DNA of 64,000 nucleotides from Ruminococcus sp. (GTDB lineage Bacteria; Bacillota; Clostridia; Oscillospirales; Ruminococcaceae), in contig JAFXXD010000006.1 in assembly GCA_017542475.1 (NCBI GenBank), positions 19,545-83,544 of the forward strand. Direction: 5' to 3'. The position numbers and the translations under genes were made by a program. Under the pieces are notes generated by a model. It did not search any database. It saw only the letters and a program-made list of their open reading frames with translations, and was not told the DNA's origin. Positions 41,925-50,991 of this stretch are shown one piece after another. Every line of letters starts with the position of its first letter. Within the stretch, counting starts at the first letter, position 1.

Positions 41925-44153
41925 ATGAAAAAGGTAATCAAGGCAGCTACACTGGCTTTAGTGTCGGGTGCGGCGCTGTGTGTTGCGGCTCCTGCCGTAT
42001 CGCACGCGGAGAATCCGATTGTACAGACATCTTTCACGCCCGACCCCGCTCCCGTCGTATTCGACGACGAGCTGTGGGTATTCACAGGCTGTGACCGTCA
42101 GGGCAACAACGACTTCTACTACATGACAGGCTGGCAGGCTTTCTCCACGAAGGATATGAAGAACTGGACAGACCACGGACGCATCCTCGAGGACACGAGC
42201 TTCAGCTGGTGCAACGCGAACGACGCATGGGCTTCCCAGTGTATCGAGCGCAACGGCAAGTATTACTTCTACTTCACCACCACGAACAAGAGCGGCGGCG
42301 GACGTGCTATCGGCGTAGCGGTCGCAGACTCTCCCGAGGGTCCCTACAGCGACCCCAACGGCAAGCCTCTCTGCGGACCCAACTGGGACTACATCGACCC
42401 GACGGTAATGATAGACGACGACGGTCAGGCATGGCTGATGTTCGGAAACCCGAAGTGCTACTATGTCAAGCTGAATGAGGATATGACGTCGCTGAACGGT
42501 CAGATAAAGCAGTTCGATATGACCACACAGGCGTTCGGCTCGGGAAGCAAGGGCACTACCTACGGCGAAGGTCCGTGGATATGCAAGCATGACAGCCGCT
42601 ACTACCTGATATGGGCGTCATTCGTTGACGGCTTCGGCGGCGAGAGCCAGTGCTACGCTACAGGTCCTTCCGTAACCGGTCCATGGACATACGGCGGCGT
42701 TATCCAGCAGGGCTCGAACTGCTTCACCACACACGGCGGTATCATCGACTATAAGGATCACTCATATTTCTTCTACCACAAGAGCGGTCTGCCGGGCGGC
42801 GGCTCGTTCAACAGAAGCGCAGCGTGCGAGGAGTTCACCTTCAACGCTGACGGCTCTATCCCAGTAATGAAGCTTACCACCACAGGTCCCGACCAGCTTG
42901 AGCCTCTCAACCCGTTCGAGAGAGTCGAGGCTGAAACGATATGCTGGAGCGAGGGCATCAAGACCGAGAAGGACGAGAACAACTCGGTATGTATCGGAAG
43001 CATAAAGAAGGGCGCTTACATCAAGGTAGCGGGCGTTGACTTCGGCGAGGGCGCCGATAAATTCACAGCCTGCGTGGCTTCCGCAAACAGCGGCGGCAAC
43101 ATTGAGCTCCACCTCGACAGCAAGACAGGACCGATAGTCGGCAACCTCAAGACAGGCGGCACAGGCGGCTGGCACGACTGGGAGGAGGTATCCTGCGACG
43201 TTATGGGCGCAGACGGCGAGCACGATCTCTACCTCGTATTCAACGGCGGCGACGACTACCTGATGAACGTGGACTGGTGGAAGTTCGACGGCGCGGGTTC
43301 ATCATCAACAGAGGTTGACCAGACCTACATCTTCAAGAGCACCTTTGAGGGCAAGCTCGACGGCTGGTCAGACAGAGGCGGAGCGACCGTCACAGCAAGC
43401 ACGGACGAGGCATACGAGGGCGACGGCTCGGCATACTGCTCCGACCGCTCAGCTTCTTGGAAGGGCATCGGCAAGAGCCTCAACTACAAGTTCAAGGCAG
43501 GCGAGAGCTACAGCTTCTCGGCTAATGTAAAATATACGGAGGGCGCACCCACGGTCAAGTTCCACTTCACGCTCCAGTACGACGACGCTTCGGGCGAGAC
43601 GCAGTACGTGAAGATAGACACGCAGGACGTCAAGAAGGGCGAATGGGTACAGCTCGCGAACACGAGCTTCAAGATCCCCGAGGGCGCTAAGAAGCCGCTC
43701 ATTTACATCGAGACAGAGGACGACTCCGACGACGATACACCCGCGACAAACTTCTACGTTGACAACATCTTCGCGGCAGTTGACGGCACAGAGATAGAGG
43801 GCGCAGGCAAGCCTGTAACAGTTGACGAGCCTGTCACACTCGGCGACCTCAACTTCGACGAGAGAGTCGACAGCTTCGACGTTATCATCGCTCGTCAGAC
43901 ACTTATCCGCAGCCTTAACGACGGCGGACAGCCTATCGACACGAAGGTGCTGAAGGCGGCAGACGTAGACGGCAGCGGCGATTTCAAAGTAAACGACCTT
44001 GTACAGCTTCTGAACTACACTATCGGCAAGAGCAAGAGCTTCGGCGTAAACGAGGCCGATGCGCCTGTTCCTACGGGAGCTGCTACAGCCTCGATTCAGA
44101 GTCCCGCATTCATCACGGTGAATACGCTTCGCAAGACAGGATTCATCAAGTAA
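41925..44153 (+). CDS. Dockerin-bearing GH43 enzyme with CBM6-like and CBM4/22-like modules
   Basis: The 742-residue secreted enzyme has a signal peptide (ending VSHA), a five-bladed GH43 domain (about 30-325) with catalytic acids in PDPAPVVFDD, DYIDPTVMID and GEGPWICKH, a CBM6-like module (about 335-460), a CBM4/22-like module (about 465-640) and a C-terminal dockerin (DLNFDERVDSFD, DVDGSGDFKVND). GH43 enzymes are arabinofuranosidases, xylosidases or galactosidases. The start at 41925 follows AAAAGGAG; the in-frame ATG at 41793 falls in the promoter. It is one of three dockerin enzymes in this cluster. Confidence 0.88.
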   Translation: MKKVIKAATLALVSGAALCVAAPAVSHAENPIVQTSFTPDPAPVVFDDELWVFTGCDRQGNNDFYYMTGWQAFSTKDMKNWTDHGRILEDTSFSWCNANDAWASQCIERNGKYYFYFTTTNKSGGGRAIGVAVADSPEGPYSDPNGKPLCGPNWDYIDPTVMIDDDGQAWLMFGNPKCYYVKLNEDMTSLNGQIKQFDMTTQAFGSGSKGTTYGEGPWICKHDSRYYLIWASFVDGFGGESQCYATGPSVTGPWTYGGVIQQGSNCFTTHGGIIDYKDHSYFFYHKSGLPGGGSFNRSAACEEFTFNADGSIPVMKLTTTGPDQLEPLNPFERVEAETICWSEGIKTEKDENNSVCIGSIKKGAYIKVAGVDFGEGADKFTACVASANSGGNIELHLDSKTGPIVGNLKTGGTGGWHDWEEVSCDVMGADGEHDLYLVFNGGDDYLMNVDWWKFDGAGSSSTEVDQTYIFKSTFEGKLDGWSDRGGATVTASTDEAYEGDGSAYCSDRSASWKGIGKSLNYKFKAGESYSFSANVKYTEGAPTVKFHFTLQYDDASGETQYVKIDTQDVKKGEWVQLANTSFKIPEGAKKPLIYIETEDDSDDDTPATNFYVDNIFAAVDGTEIEGAGKPVTVDEPVTLGDLNFDERVDSFDVIIARQTLIRSLNDGGQPIDTKVLKAADVDGSGDFKVNDLVQLLNYTIGKSKSFGVNEADAPVPTGAATASIQSPAFITVNTLRKTGFIK

Positions 44154-44157
44154 AAGC

Positions 44158-44189
44158 AAAGCTCCCGAGCTTAAACTCGGGAGCTTTTT
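44158..44189. terminator. Bidirectional terminator
   Basis: A 12-bp stem AAAGCTCCCGAG/CTCGGGAGCTTT with a T-tract, between two convergent GH43 genes. Confidence 0.92.
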
Positions 44190-44193
44190 ATGT

Positions 44194-47112
44194 CTACTTA
44201 ACTATTACTGTTGCCGTGACTTTTCGTAGAGTTTCGGGGATATACGGCTCGTTGACCGTATTTATCACAGGCTCTCCGTCGCTGTTGAAGCTGACCTTGC
44301 GTATGCGTGTGTGACGGCACGGGTCATAGAGCGGGTCGCTCGCGTAGGTACCGCACGCCTTGTTGATGTGCGAGGTCGGACGCGCATGGTACACGAACAG
44401 CGTGTCGCCGTTTGTGTCCTTAACGAAGCAGTTGTGACCGGGACCCGATTCACCGACGAGGTCGGCAGTCGAGAGCACGGGCTTGTCGAGCTTCTTCCAG
44501 CTCTTTATATCCATAAGGTCGGAGCTGATATCGGCTTCCATACGTCCCACGCAGTATTCCGAGCCCGTACCCGAAGCCGAGAAGTACACATACACCTTCT
44601 TGTCCGTTTTCAGCACGGCAGGACCTTCATTCACGCGGTGGTTGACGAGCTCCCAGTCGTATTCTGGCTTGGTGAGGAGAATGGGCTTTGATGTGAGCTT
44701 CCACGGCTCGGACGGGTCTATCTCCGCCATAAACAGCGAGGAATCGCCCTTTATCTCCGCCCATATCACGTAGTGCCTGCCGTTGTTCTCGAAGTAGGTC
44801 ATATCGAGCGAGAAGCTCGTGAACGAATCGGTATCGCCTGCCGAAGCCTGCATCTGTCCGCACTCCGTCCACTCGTCGAGGTATGGGTTATCGCCCTCAC
44901 ATCTCAGCACATACGGACGTATCGCCCACACATCGGAGCTTGCGCCCGCCGCGAAGAAGATGTACCACTTTCCGCCTATCTTATGCATTTCGGGAGCCCA
45001 TATATGCTTCGCCATAATGCCGCTCGAATGGGCTTTCCATATTGTCTTTTCCTCAGCGTTTGCAAGTCCCGCTATCTCCTGACTGCACCGCAGGACTATC
45101 CTGTCGTAGCCCTTATCGACGCTTCCGTAGGCGGGATACGAAGCCGTGAAATAGTAGTAGCCGTTCTCGCCGTCAACTATGTAGGGGTCGGCGCGCTCGG
45201 TTATGAAGGGGTTCGCGTAGCCCTCCTCCGCAGAGGTGAGCTCCCCCGTTATCGTGAACACGCCCTTCTGACACGTATCGACCACGCAGAACTCGTCGTC
45301 GTTGTCCCATTTGACCTTGATATCGGCGGTAGAGCCGTCGCTCAGCTTCGCCTGCACAGTTGTGGGCTTGAAGCTCTTTATGCTGTAGGGACAGTAGTAC
45401 ACAGGCGGCTCTATGTCGCTGATTATCGGCTGGAGCCCGTCCGACGGGTACGCGCTCACGAGAGCGTTGTACTGGTCGGCATTTATCGGTATCACGTAGC
45501 CGTGACGCGGCGTGAAATCGAAGCTGTACTGTCCGCGGTCAACGGTGGTGAAGTTTTCGAGGTCGGTAGTTGACTGCATAACGTAGTAGCCGTTGCCGTA
45601 GGCGTCGGACATCATCAGCCACTCGTCGGTGCCGAGCTTCCTGTAGATATTCGGTCCCTCAACGCCGATACTGCCCTCGGAGACCTGCTTTATCTCCTTA
45701 TACGGACCGCTCGCATTGTCGGACTTCGCAAGGTAGATGCGCTTGTTCGTCTCGTTCTTGTAGTACATATAGTAGGTGCCGTTCTCGCAGATGATATCGG
45801 AGTCGATAGCATCGTTTCCGTTCGCGGGAGCAAATAGCAGAGCAGGCGCTGTATCAAGCGTCTTCAGATCCTTGCTGTAGGCATAGTACATAACCGTTCT
45901 GTCGTCGATATTCGGGACTCTCGCCGCGAAGTATATCATATACGAATCCTTCGCAGGGTCGTATATCGCCTGCGGAGCCCATGCGCGGTCAGCGCCCTGC
46001 ATATTCGGGTACTGATTTGCAATCGGGATTATCGCCTCATCGAACCAATGTACAAGGTCGGTGGACTTCGCGGATATGAGATCGCGGTTGCTGTTCCAGC
46101 CGAGCGACGACTTCATATCGGTCGCGAGCATATGGTACAGCCCGTCCTCGCCCTTGAATATGTACGGGTCGCGGATACACTTCGTACCCGAGCTCGAGCC
46201 CCATACAGCCTTGCCGCCGTTGAGAGCCTTGAAGTTGTAGCCGTCGAGGCTGACCGCATATGACAGCCTCTCCTGCTCTGGAGCATTGCCGAGGAAGTAC
46301 GCGAAGAGATACGCAACATCGGGCTTGGAGTAAGCTATCTCACAGTACGGCTTGATATCGGGCTTTGCGCCGAGTATCTGCTGAGTGAGGAGGTCGTAGT
46401 CCTTCTCGCTGACGATATTGTCGGAGTTGAGGTCGGCGACCGCGGACACGAACCTGTCACCGCCGCAGAGCACCGCCTTCTCCATCAGTATACGGTCGAA
46501 GGTATCGACAGAGCCGTCGAAATTGAGGTCGCCGCTGATGAGGCGGTATGTCTCGTCAACAGGTCGTATGTAGAATTTCTGTCCCTCACCCGCCCAGTAG
46601 TCCCACTGGTCGATGTCGGCGCCGTTTTCGTAGCTGATGTCGTACACGTCGAGTGCCGCATTTCCCGAGCACTCCGCCGTGATGTAGTAGGCATCGTCGG
46701 TGCGGTGGAGAATGAATCTCTGCGCGGGCGAATCCGTGAATTCGTCGAGGTAGATGGTGTTGCCGTCGGTGCTGTCGCCGTTCCTGACGGTCATCGCACG
46801 GGAGCTGTCCTGCGCGGAGAGGATATTGCACTTGCCGTCCCCTGCCGAGACTATCCGCCACTGCTGGGACTTGTCGCCCGTCTTCTCCCACTGGCAGACG
46901 TTGCCGTCGCTCGCCGCGGTGACGAATTTGCCGCTCAGGCGCACCATTATCGTGTAGTCAGCGCCGCTCACAACATCGCCGTAGGTGTCCGCGTACACAG
47001 CCGATAGCACCTCGGAGCCCTCGGCAGTCCCCGCGGAAGCAGGAATCGGAGCGACAGCCGCAAGAAGTCCCCCACATACGGCGACTGCGGCAGGTCTGTA
47101 GAGCCTTTTCAT
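44194..47112 (-). CDS. Double GH43 protein with N-terminal ricin-type CBM13 and internal dockerin
   Basis: The 972-residue secreted protein has a signal peptide, a beta-trefoil CBM13 (about 45-190; QWEKTGDKSQQWRIV, QRFIL, QKFYI), a dockerin at about 192-255 (GDLNFDGSVDTFDR, ADLNSDNIVSEKDY), a first GH43-like domain (about 258-555), a short Big_4-like spacer and a second GH43 domain (about 615-960; ERADPYIVDG and APEMHKIGGKWY). A dockerin placed between the binding module and the catalytic domains, not at an end, is uncommon. Likely arabinose- or galactose-containing side-chain hydrolysis. No stop-proximal anchor is present. Confidence 0.87.
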   Translation of the reverse strand: MKRLYRPAAVAVCGGLLAAVAPIPASAGTAEGSEVLSAVYADTYGDVVSGADYTIMVRLSGKFVTAASDGNVCQWEKTGDKSQQWRIVSAGDGKCNILSAQDSSRAMTVRNGDSTDGNTIYLDEFTDSPAQRFILHRTDDAYYITAECSGNAALDVYDISYENGADIDQWDYWAGEGQKFYIRPVDETYRLISGDLNFDGSVDTFDRILMEKAVLCGGDRFVSAVADLNSDNIVSEKDYDLLTQQILGAKPDIKPYCEIAYSKPDVAYLFAYFLGNAPEQERLSYAVSLDGYNFKALNGGKAVWGSSSGTKCIRDPYIFKGEDGLYHMLATDMKSSLGWNSNRDLISAKSTDLVHWFDEAIIPIANQYPNMQGADRAWAPQAIYDPAKDSYMIYFAARVPNIDDRTVMYYAYSKDLKTLDTAPALLFAPANGNDAIDSDIICENGTYYMYYKNETNKRIYLAKSDNASGPYKEIKQVSEGSIGVEGPNIYRKLGTDEWLMMSDAYGNGYYVMQSTTDLENFTTVDRGQYSFDFTPRHGYVIPINADQYNALVSAYPSDGLQPIISDIEPPVYYCPYSIKSFKPTTVQAKLSDGSTADIKVKWDNDDEFCVVDTCQKGVFTITGELTSAEEGYANPFITERADPYIVDGENGYYYFTASYPAYGSVDKGYDRIVLRCSQEIAGLANAEEKTIWKAHSSGIMAKHIWAPEMHKIGGKWYIFFAAGASSDVWAIRPYVLRCEGDNPYLDEWTECGQMQASAGDTDSFTSFSLDMTYFENNGRHYVIWAEIKGDSSLFMAEIDPSEPWKLTSKPILLTKPEYDWELVNHRVNEGPAVLKTDKKVYVYFSASGTGSEYCVGRMEADISSDLMDIKSWKKLDKPVLSTADLVGESGPGHNCFVKDTNGDTLFVYHARPTSHINKACGTYASDPLYDPCRHTRIRKVSFNSDGEPVINTVNEPYIPETLRKVTATVIVK

Positions 47113-47162
47113 ATTTCAAACCTCCGTTCATTTTGAATTGTTCGTACAACTATGTCACCCTC

Positions 47163-47192
47163 ATTATATCACGGCGGGAAAGCACGTGTCAA
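47163..47192 (-). promoter_or_regulatory. Sigma-A promoter of the double GH43 gene
   Basis: Minus strand: TTGACA (47187-47192), 18-base spacer ending TGA, TATAAT (47163-47168). Confidence 0.85.
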
Positions 47193-47264
47193 TGATATAA
47201 TGTGCGGTGCTTAAAAATGGTGAAAACGACCAAAAAATCGGCGGATAATTGTATGTAATGATGA

Positions 47265-47293
47265 TTGTAAAAATGAACGGGAAATGATATAAT
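47265..47293 (+). promoter_or_regulatory. Sigma-A promoter of the GH30 gene
   Basis: TTGTAA (47265-47270), 17-base spacer ending TGA, TATAAT (47288-47293). A small hairpin CACCCT-GAAA-AGGGTG occurs in the leader near 47313-47329. Confidence 0.75.
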
Positions 47294-47368
47294 TAAGATG
47301 TATAAATTTGCACCCTGAAAAGGGTGAGGGACGGATAAGAAGATAATAAGGAATAAGGGGAATCAACT

Positions 47369-49525
47369 ATGAAACTATTTGCAAGGGCTGTCGCTGTCGT
47401 GCTGACTGCGGCAGTAGCCGTGCCGTCCTTCGGCGGTACGGGCGTCAGGGCGGACGCGGCGACTACGGTCACGCTCTCGCCGTACAGCGTCTACGACATC
47501 AACGACGGCAAATTCGAGGGCTGGGGCACGTCCCTGTGCTGGTGGGCGAACAGAGTCGGCTACTCCGACAGCCTCGCTCAGAAGGCGGCTGACACCTTCT
47601 ACGGCGAGAACGGTCTGCGCCTGAACATCGCCCGCTTCAACATCGGCGGTGGTGACGACCCGACTCATAACCACATCACGCGTACCGACTCGAATATGCC
47701 CGGCTATACCAAGTTCAGCAACGGAAATGTCACATACGACTGGAATGCCGACTACAACCAGCGCAATGTGCTCAGAAAGTGCATAGAGGCGGCGGGAGAT
47801 GATATGATAGTCGAGATGTTCTCGAACTCTCCCCCGTACTACATGACGAACAGCGGCTGCTCAAGCGGAAACCGCGACGGCGGAAAGAACAACCTCAAGG
47901 ACGATTACTACGACGATTTCGCCAAGTATCTCGCTGAGGTAAGCTACCACTACAAGAACGACTGGGGAATCGACATACAGAGCATCACTCCGACCAACGA
48001 GCCGTATACCAACTTCTGGTATGCGGGAAGCCCGAAACAGGAGGGATGTCACTTCGATATCGGCAACTGTGAGAGCAAGATCATCCTTGAGCTACAGAAG
48101 GCCATGAACGAAAAAGGCATGGGCGATGTTATTATCAGCGCCAGCGACGAGACCTCCATTGATACGCAGATAGACGCCTTCAAGGCTCTGTCGGGCGACG
48201 CGAAGAACGCTGTCGGGCGTATCGACACCCACACCTACGGCGGAAGCAAGCGCTCCGAGCTGAGACAGCTCGCCGTTGATTCGGGCAAGAACCTCTGGAT
48301 GAGCGAGGTTGACGGCAACGGCACGGCTGGCACTAATGCGGGAGCTATGGCTCCGGGACTGTGGCTGTCCGAGCGTATCACCGCCGACTGCAACGGGCTG
48401 AATGCGTCCGCGTGGATACTGTGGCAGGTCATAGACAAGCACGTCTGCGCGGCAGGCTACAACGGCAAGAAGGACTCGGGCATGGTCGATATGACCAAGG
48501 GCTTCTGGGGCACAGCTGTTGCCGACCACGACCAGAACACGATAGTCCTCTCCAAGAAGTATTACTGCTTCGGTCAGTATACACGCTATATCCGCCCCGG
48601 TATGACGATGCTGAAATCCTCGGGAAGCACTATGGCGGCTTTCGACGAGGAGAACGGTCAGCTCGTTATCGTAAGCTATAACACGTCTTCGGGCAAGGCT
48701 GATATGAACTACAACCTCAGCCAGTTCAGCAAGGTCGGTGCGAGCGCCAAGGCTATACGCACCAGCAATACCGAGGACTGGGCTGACGCGGGCTCCTACG
48801 ATATCAGGAACGGCGTGCTCAGCGTGTCGCTCGAGCCCAACTCCGTTACCACCTTCATCATCGACGATGTCAAGGGCGGCGTTGAGTTCACGGACAAGAT
48901 TGACGTTGACCTCTCAAAGGTAACGGGCTCCTCTCCGTGGAAGGACGATACCAACTACGACTGCACAAAGGCTTTCGACGGCAAGACCAGCACCTTCTTT
49001 GACGGTCTCGGTCACGGCTGGGTGCAGGCTGACCTCGGCGACACCTATGAGCTCTCGGCTATAGGCTTCAGCCCGAGAAGCGGCTACGAATACCGCGCTG
49101 TGGCAGGCAAGTTCTCCATATCCGAGGACGGCGAGAACTGGACCGATCTCTACACCATCGAGTACACTCCGAGCTTCGGTATGAACTACGTGACGCAGTT
49201 CAGCGGAGAGGCTGTCGGCAGATACATAAGATATCAGGTGCCCGACGGTACTCCCGACGGAACGGTCAACAAGGACAGCGTTTTCTGCTGCAATATCGCG
49301 GAGATTTCACTCTACGGAACGAAGAAGGATGAGCCTCCGAAGGAAGTCCTCGGAGACGTTGACGGAAGCGGCGATCTCCACGTGAACGACCTCGTGCTGA
49401 TGCAGAAGTTCCTGCTCGGAAACGGTGAGCTCGTGAAGTGGAAGAACGGTGACTTCGACAACGACGACGTCATTGATATGTTCGACCTCGTTCTGATGAG
49501 GAAGCATATGATAGCCAATTCGTAA
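47369..49525 (+). CDS. GH30 (probable endo-beta-1,6-galactanase) with F5/8C module and dockerin
   Basis: The 718-residue secreted enzyme has a signal peptide, a GH30 catalytic domain (about 33-500) with acid/base Glu in TPTNEPYTNFWY and nucleophile Glu in WMSEVDGNGT, an F5/8 type C (CBM32-like) module (about 525-650) and a C-terminal dockerin (DVDGSGDLHVND, DFDNDDVIDMFD). The sequence LRLNIARFNIGGGDDPTH with the following HITR is characteristic of the GH30_5 group, which contains endo-beta-1,6-galactanases. AGGGG precedes the ATG. It probably attacks the side chains of type II arabinogalactan and docks to a cellulosome. Confidence 0.9.
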   Translation: MKLFARAVAVVLTAAVAVPSFGGTGVRADAATTVTLSPYSVYDINDGKFEGWGTSLCWWANRVGYSDSLAQKAADTFYGENGLRLNIARFNIGGGDDPTHNHITRTDSNMPGYTKFSNGNVTYDWNADYNQRNVLRKCIEAAGDDMIVEMFSNSPPYYMTNSGCSSGNRDGGKNNLKDDYYDDFAKYLAEVSYHYKNDWGIDIQSITPTNEPYTNFWYAGSPKQEGCHFDIGNCESKIILELQKAMNEKGMGDVIISASDETSIDTQIDAFKALSGDAKNAVGRIDTHTYGGSKRSELRQLAVDSGKNLWMSEVDGNGTAGTNAGAMAPGLWLSERITADCNGLNASAWILWQVIDKHVCAAGYNGKKDSGMVDMTKGFWGTAVADHDQNTIVLSKKYYCFGQYTRYIRPGMTMLKSSGSTMAAFDEENGQLVIVSYNTSSGKADMNYNLSQFSKVGASAKAIRTSNTEDWADAGSYDIRNGVLSVSLEPNSVTTFIIDDVKGGVEFTDKIDVDLSKVTGSSPWKDDTNYDCTKAFDGKTSTFFDGLGHGWVQADLGDTYELSAIGFSPRSGYEYRAVAGKFSISEDGENWTDLYTIEYTPSFGMNYVTQFSGEAVGRYIRYQVPDGTPDGTVNKDSVFCCNIAEISLYGTKKDEPPKEVLGDVDGSGDLHVNDLVLMQKFLLGNGELVKWKNGDFDNDDVIDMFDLVLMRKHMIANS

Positions 49526-49616
49526 AGCGTCCTTCTATAAGGGGTGCGAAAAAGGCGTTTTTGCAACGGAAAACCATTGATTATTGAAAAAACTTTTTTG
49601 AACTTTGTATAAACGC

Positions 49617-49651
49617 ACAAAGCGCGGCTCTTGTCCGCGCTTTGTTTTTTT
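49617..49651 (+). terminator. Terminator after GH30
   Basis: An 11-bp stem ACAAAGCGCGG/CCGCGCTTTGT followed by at least six T residues. Confidence 0.92.
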
Positions 49652-49732
49652 GCATTTTCATCAAAAAGCTTCTGCCTTTTGAGGTATATAGACTGTGCCG
49701 ACGGATATTGAGCCGATTCCTGCCGTTTGGTC

Positions 49733-49761
49733 TTGACTTTTTCGCGGCAAGCTGTTATAAT
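49733..49761 (+). promoter_or_regulatory. Sigma-A promoter of the que operon
   Basis: TTGACT (49733-49738), 17-base spacer ending TGT, TATAAT (49756-49761). The expected transcription start is at about 49768, precisely the base of the preQ1 aptamer. Confidence 0.9.
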
Positions 49762-49767
49762 AGTATC

Positions 49768-49807
49768 CGACAGTTCGTTTGCGCCATCCTGTCGTTAAAC
49801 AAAACCA
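49768..49807 (+). ncRNA. PreQ1-I riboswitch aptamer
   Basis: Stem P1 CGACAG (49768-49773) pairs with CTGTCG (49789-49794), enclosing TTCGTTTGCGCCATC; the tail TTAAACAAAACCA follows directly. Stem, cytosine-rich end of the loop and A-rich tail match the class I preQ1 aptamer (the Tte-like form has tail GUUAACAAAACAAGG). It precedes queD and a terminator, so preQ1 probably stops transcription of its own synthesis genes. Confidence 0.85.
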
Positions 49808-49859
49808 CGGGCTATAATATCAAAAATGCGCGGCAGATCGCGCTTATTATGATGTTCGG

Positions 49860-49890
49860 ATACGCCTGTCTTTTCGCAGGCGTATTTTTT
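49860..49890 (+). terminator. Riboswitch expression-platform terminator
   Basis: A 9-bp stem ATACGCCTG/CAGGCGTAT with an 8-base loop and TTTTT, lying just before the queD ribosome site. It is expected to form when preQ1 is bound. Confidence 0.88.
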
Positions 49891-49905
49891 ATTGGAGGTC
49901 GTACC

Positions 49906-50331
49906 ATGTACAGATTGAAAACGTCAGCCGCTTTCGACAGCGCCCACTTCCTCGCGGGATATAACGGCAAATGCGCCAATATCCACGGTCACCGCTGGAC
50001 GGTCGAGGTCATCGTCGGGAGCGAAATGCTCGTTGATTCGGGCGAAAAGCGCGGTATGATAATCGACTTCGGCGACCTCAAAAAAGCTGTCCGTGCACTC
50101 GCCGACAGCTGCGACCACTCCCTCATCTACGAGGAGGGCTCGCTTAAAGCTGCGACTGTCGCCGCTCTGAATGAGGAGGGTTTCCGCCTCATCGCGGTGC
50201 CGTTCCGCCCGACTGCCGAGAACTTTGCACGGCATTTTTTTGAAGTCCTGAGAGCAGAGGGGCTGCCCGTCGGCTCCGTGACCGTGTATGAAACTCCCGA
50301 AAACTGCGCAACATACGAGGAGGTAATGTGA
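49906..50331 (+). CDS. queD: 6-carboxy-5,6,7,8-tetrahydropterin synthase QueD
   Basis: The 141-residue protein converts 7,8-dihydroneopterin triphosphate to 6-carboxytetrahydropterin. It has the zinc-binding histidines in FDSAHFL and NIHGHRW, the catalytic region DFGDLKKAV and CDHSL, and a Glu in ETPENCATY. The ATG at 49906 follows GGAGGT; an in-frame ATG at 49642 lies upstream of the riboswitch and is rejected. Its stop overlaps the queE start. Confidence 0.95.
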   Translation: MYRLKTSAAFDSAHFLAGYNGKCANIHGHRWTVEVIVGSEMLVDSGEKRGMIIDFGDLKKAVRALADSCDHSLIYEEGSLKAATVAALNEEGFRLIAVPFRPTAENFARHFFEVLRAEGLPVGSVTVYETPENCATYEEVM

Positions 50332-50990
50332 TGCTGCCTGTTGTTGAAAAATTCATAAGCATAAACGGCGAGGGTGCCCACGCGGGCGAGCTTGCCGTGT
50401 TTATACGATTCCGCGGCTGCAACCTCTGCTGCTCGTACTGCGATACCTGCTGGGCTAATACCGAGAATGCGCCCGCGGAGTACGAGACTGTGGAGGAGCT
50501 CACAGAATGGGTCGCCGAGACGGGTGTCCATAACGTGACCCTCACAGGCGGCGAGCCGCTGCTCCATAAAGAAGCGGGGACGCTGGCAAGGCTGCTTATC
50601 GCAGACGGCTGCCGCGTCGAGATTGAGACAAACGGCAGCATTTCCCTCGAAAGGCTTGCCTGCGGCGACGACAGACCCATTTTCACTATGGATTATAAGC
50701 TGCCCTCGAGCGGTATGGAGGAGTTTATGTGCATTGACAATTTCCGCCTGCTCGGCTGTCACGACACTGTGAAGTTCGTCTCTGGCAGCAATGAAGACCT
50801 CGAAAAGGCTGCGGAGCTCATCGAAAGGTACCGTCTGACGGAGCGCTGCCACGTCTACATCAGCCCCGTTTTCGGCGAGATAGAGCCCGCCGCTATTGTC
50901 GAGTTCATGGAGGAGCACAAGATGAACGGCGTGCGCTTGCAGCTGCAGCTCCACAAGTTTATATGGGAGCCCACAAGGAGGGGCGTTTGA
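50331..50990 (+). CDS. queE: 7-carboxy-7-deazaguanine synthase QueE
   Basis: The 219-residue radical SAM enzyme converts 6-carboxytetrahydropterin to 7-carboxy-7-deazaguanine. The cluster motif CNLCCSYCDT (Cys 30, 34, 37), ISINGEGAHAG and TLTGGEPLLH are typical. The ATG at 50331 overlaps the queD stop and follows GAGGAGG by 7 bases; a GTG three bases earlier is possible. folE starts 2 bases after its stop. Confidence 0.95.
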   Translation: MLPVVEKFISINGEGAHAGELAVFIRFRGCNLCCSYCDTCWANTENAPAEYETVEELTEWVAETGVHNVTLTGGEPLLHKEAGTLARLLIADGCRVEIETNGSISLERLACGDDRPIFTMDYKLPSSGMEEFMCIDNFRLLGCHDTVKFVSGSNEDLEKAAELIERYRLTERCHVYISPVFGEIEPAAIVEFMEEHKMNGVRLQLQLHKFIWEPTRRGV

Positions 50991-50991
50991 T

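Noticed and set aside
49642-49905. In-frame N-terminal extension of queD starting at 49642
   Set aside because: It would pass through the promoter, riboswitch and terminator; the ATG at 49906 has a proper ribosome site and gives the normal QueD length.
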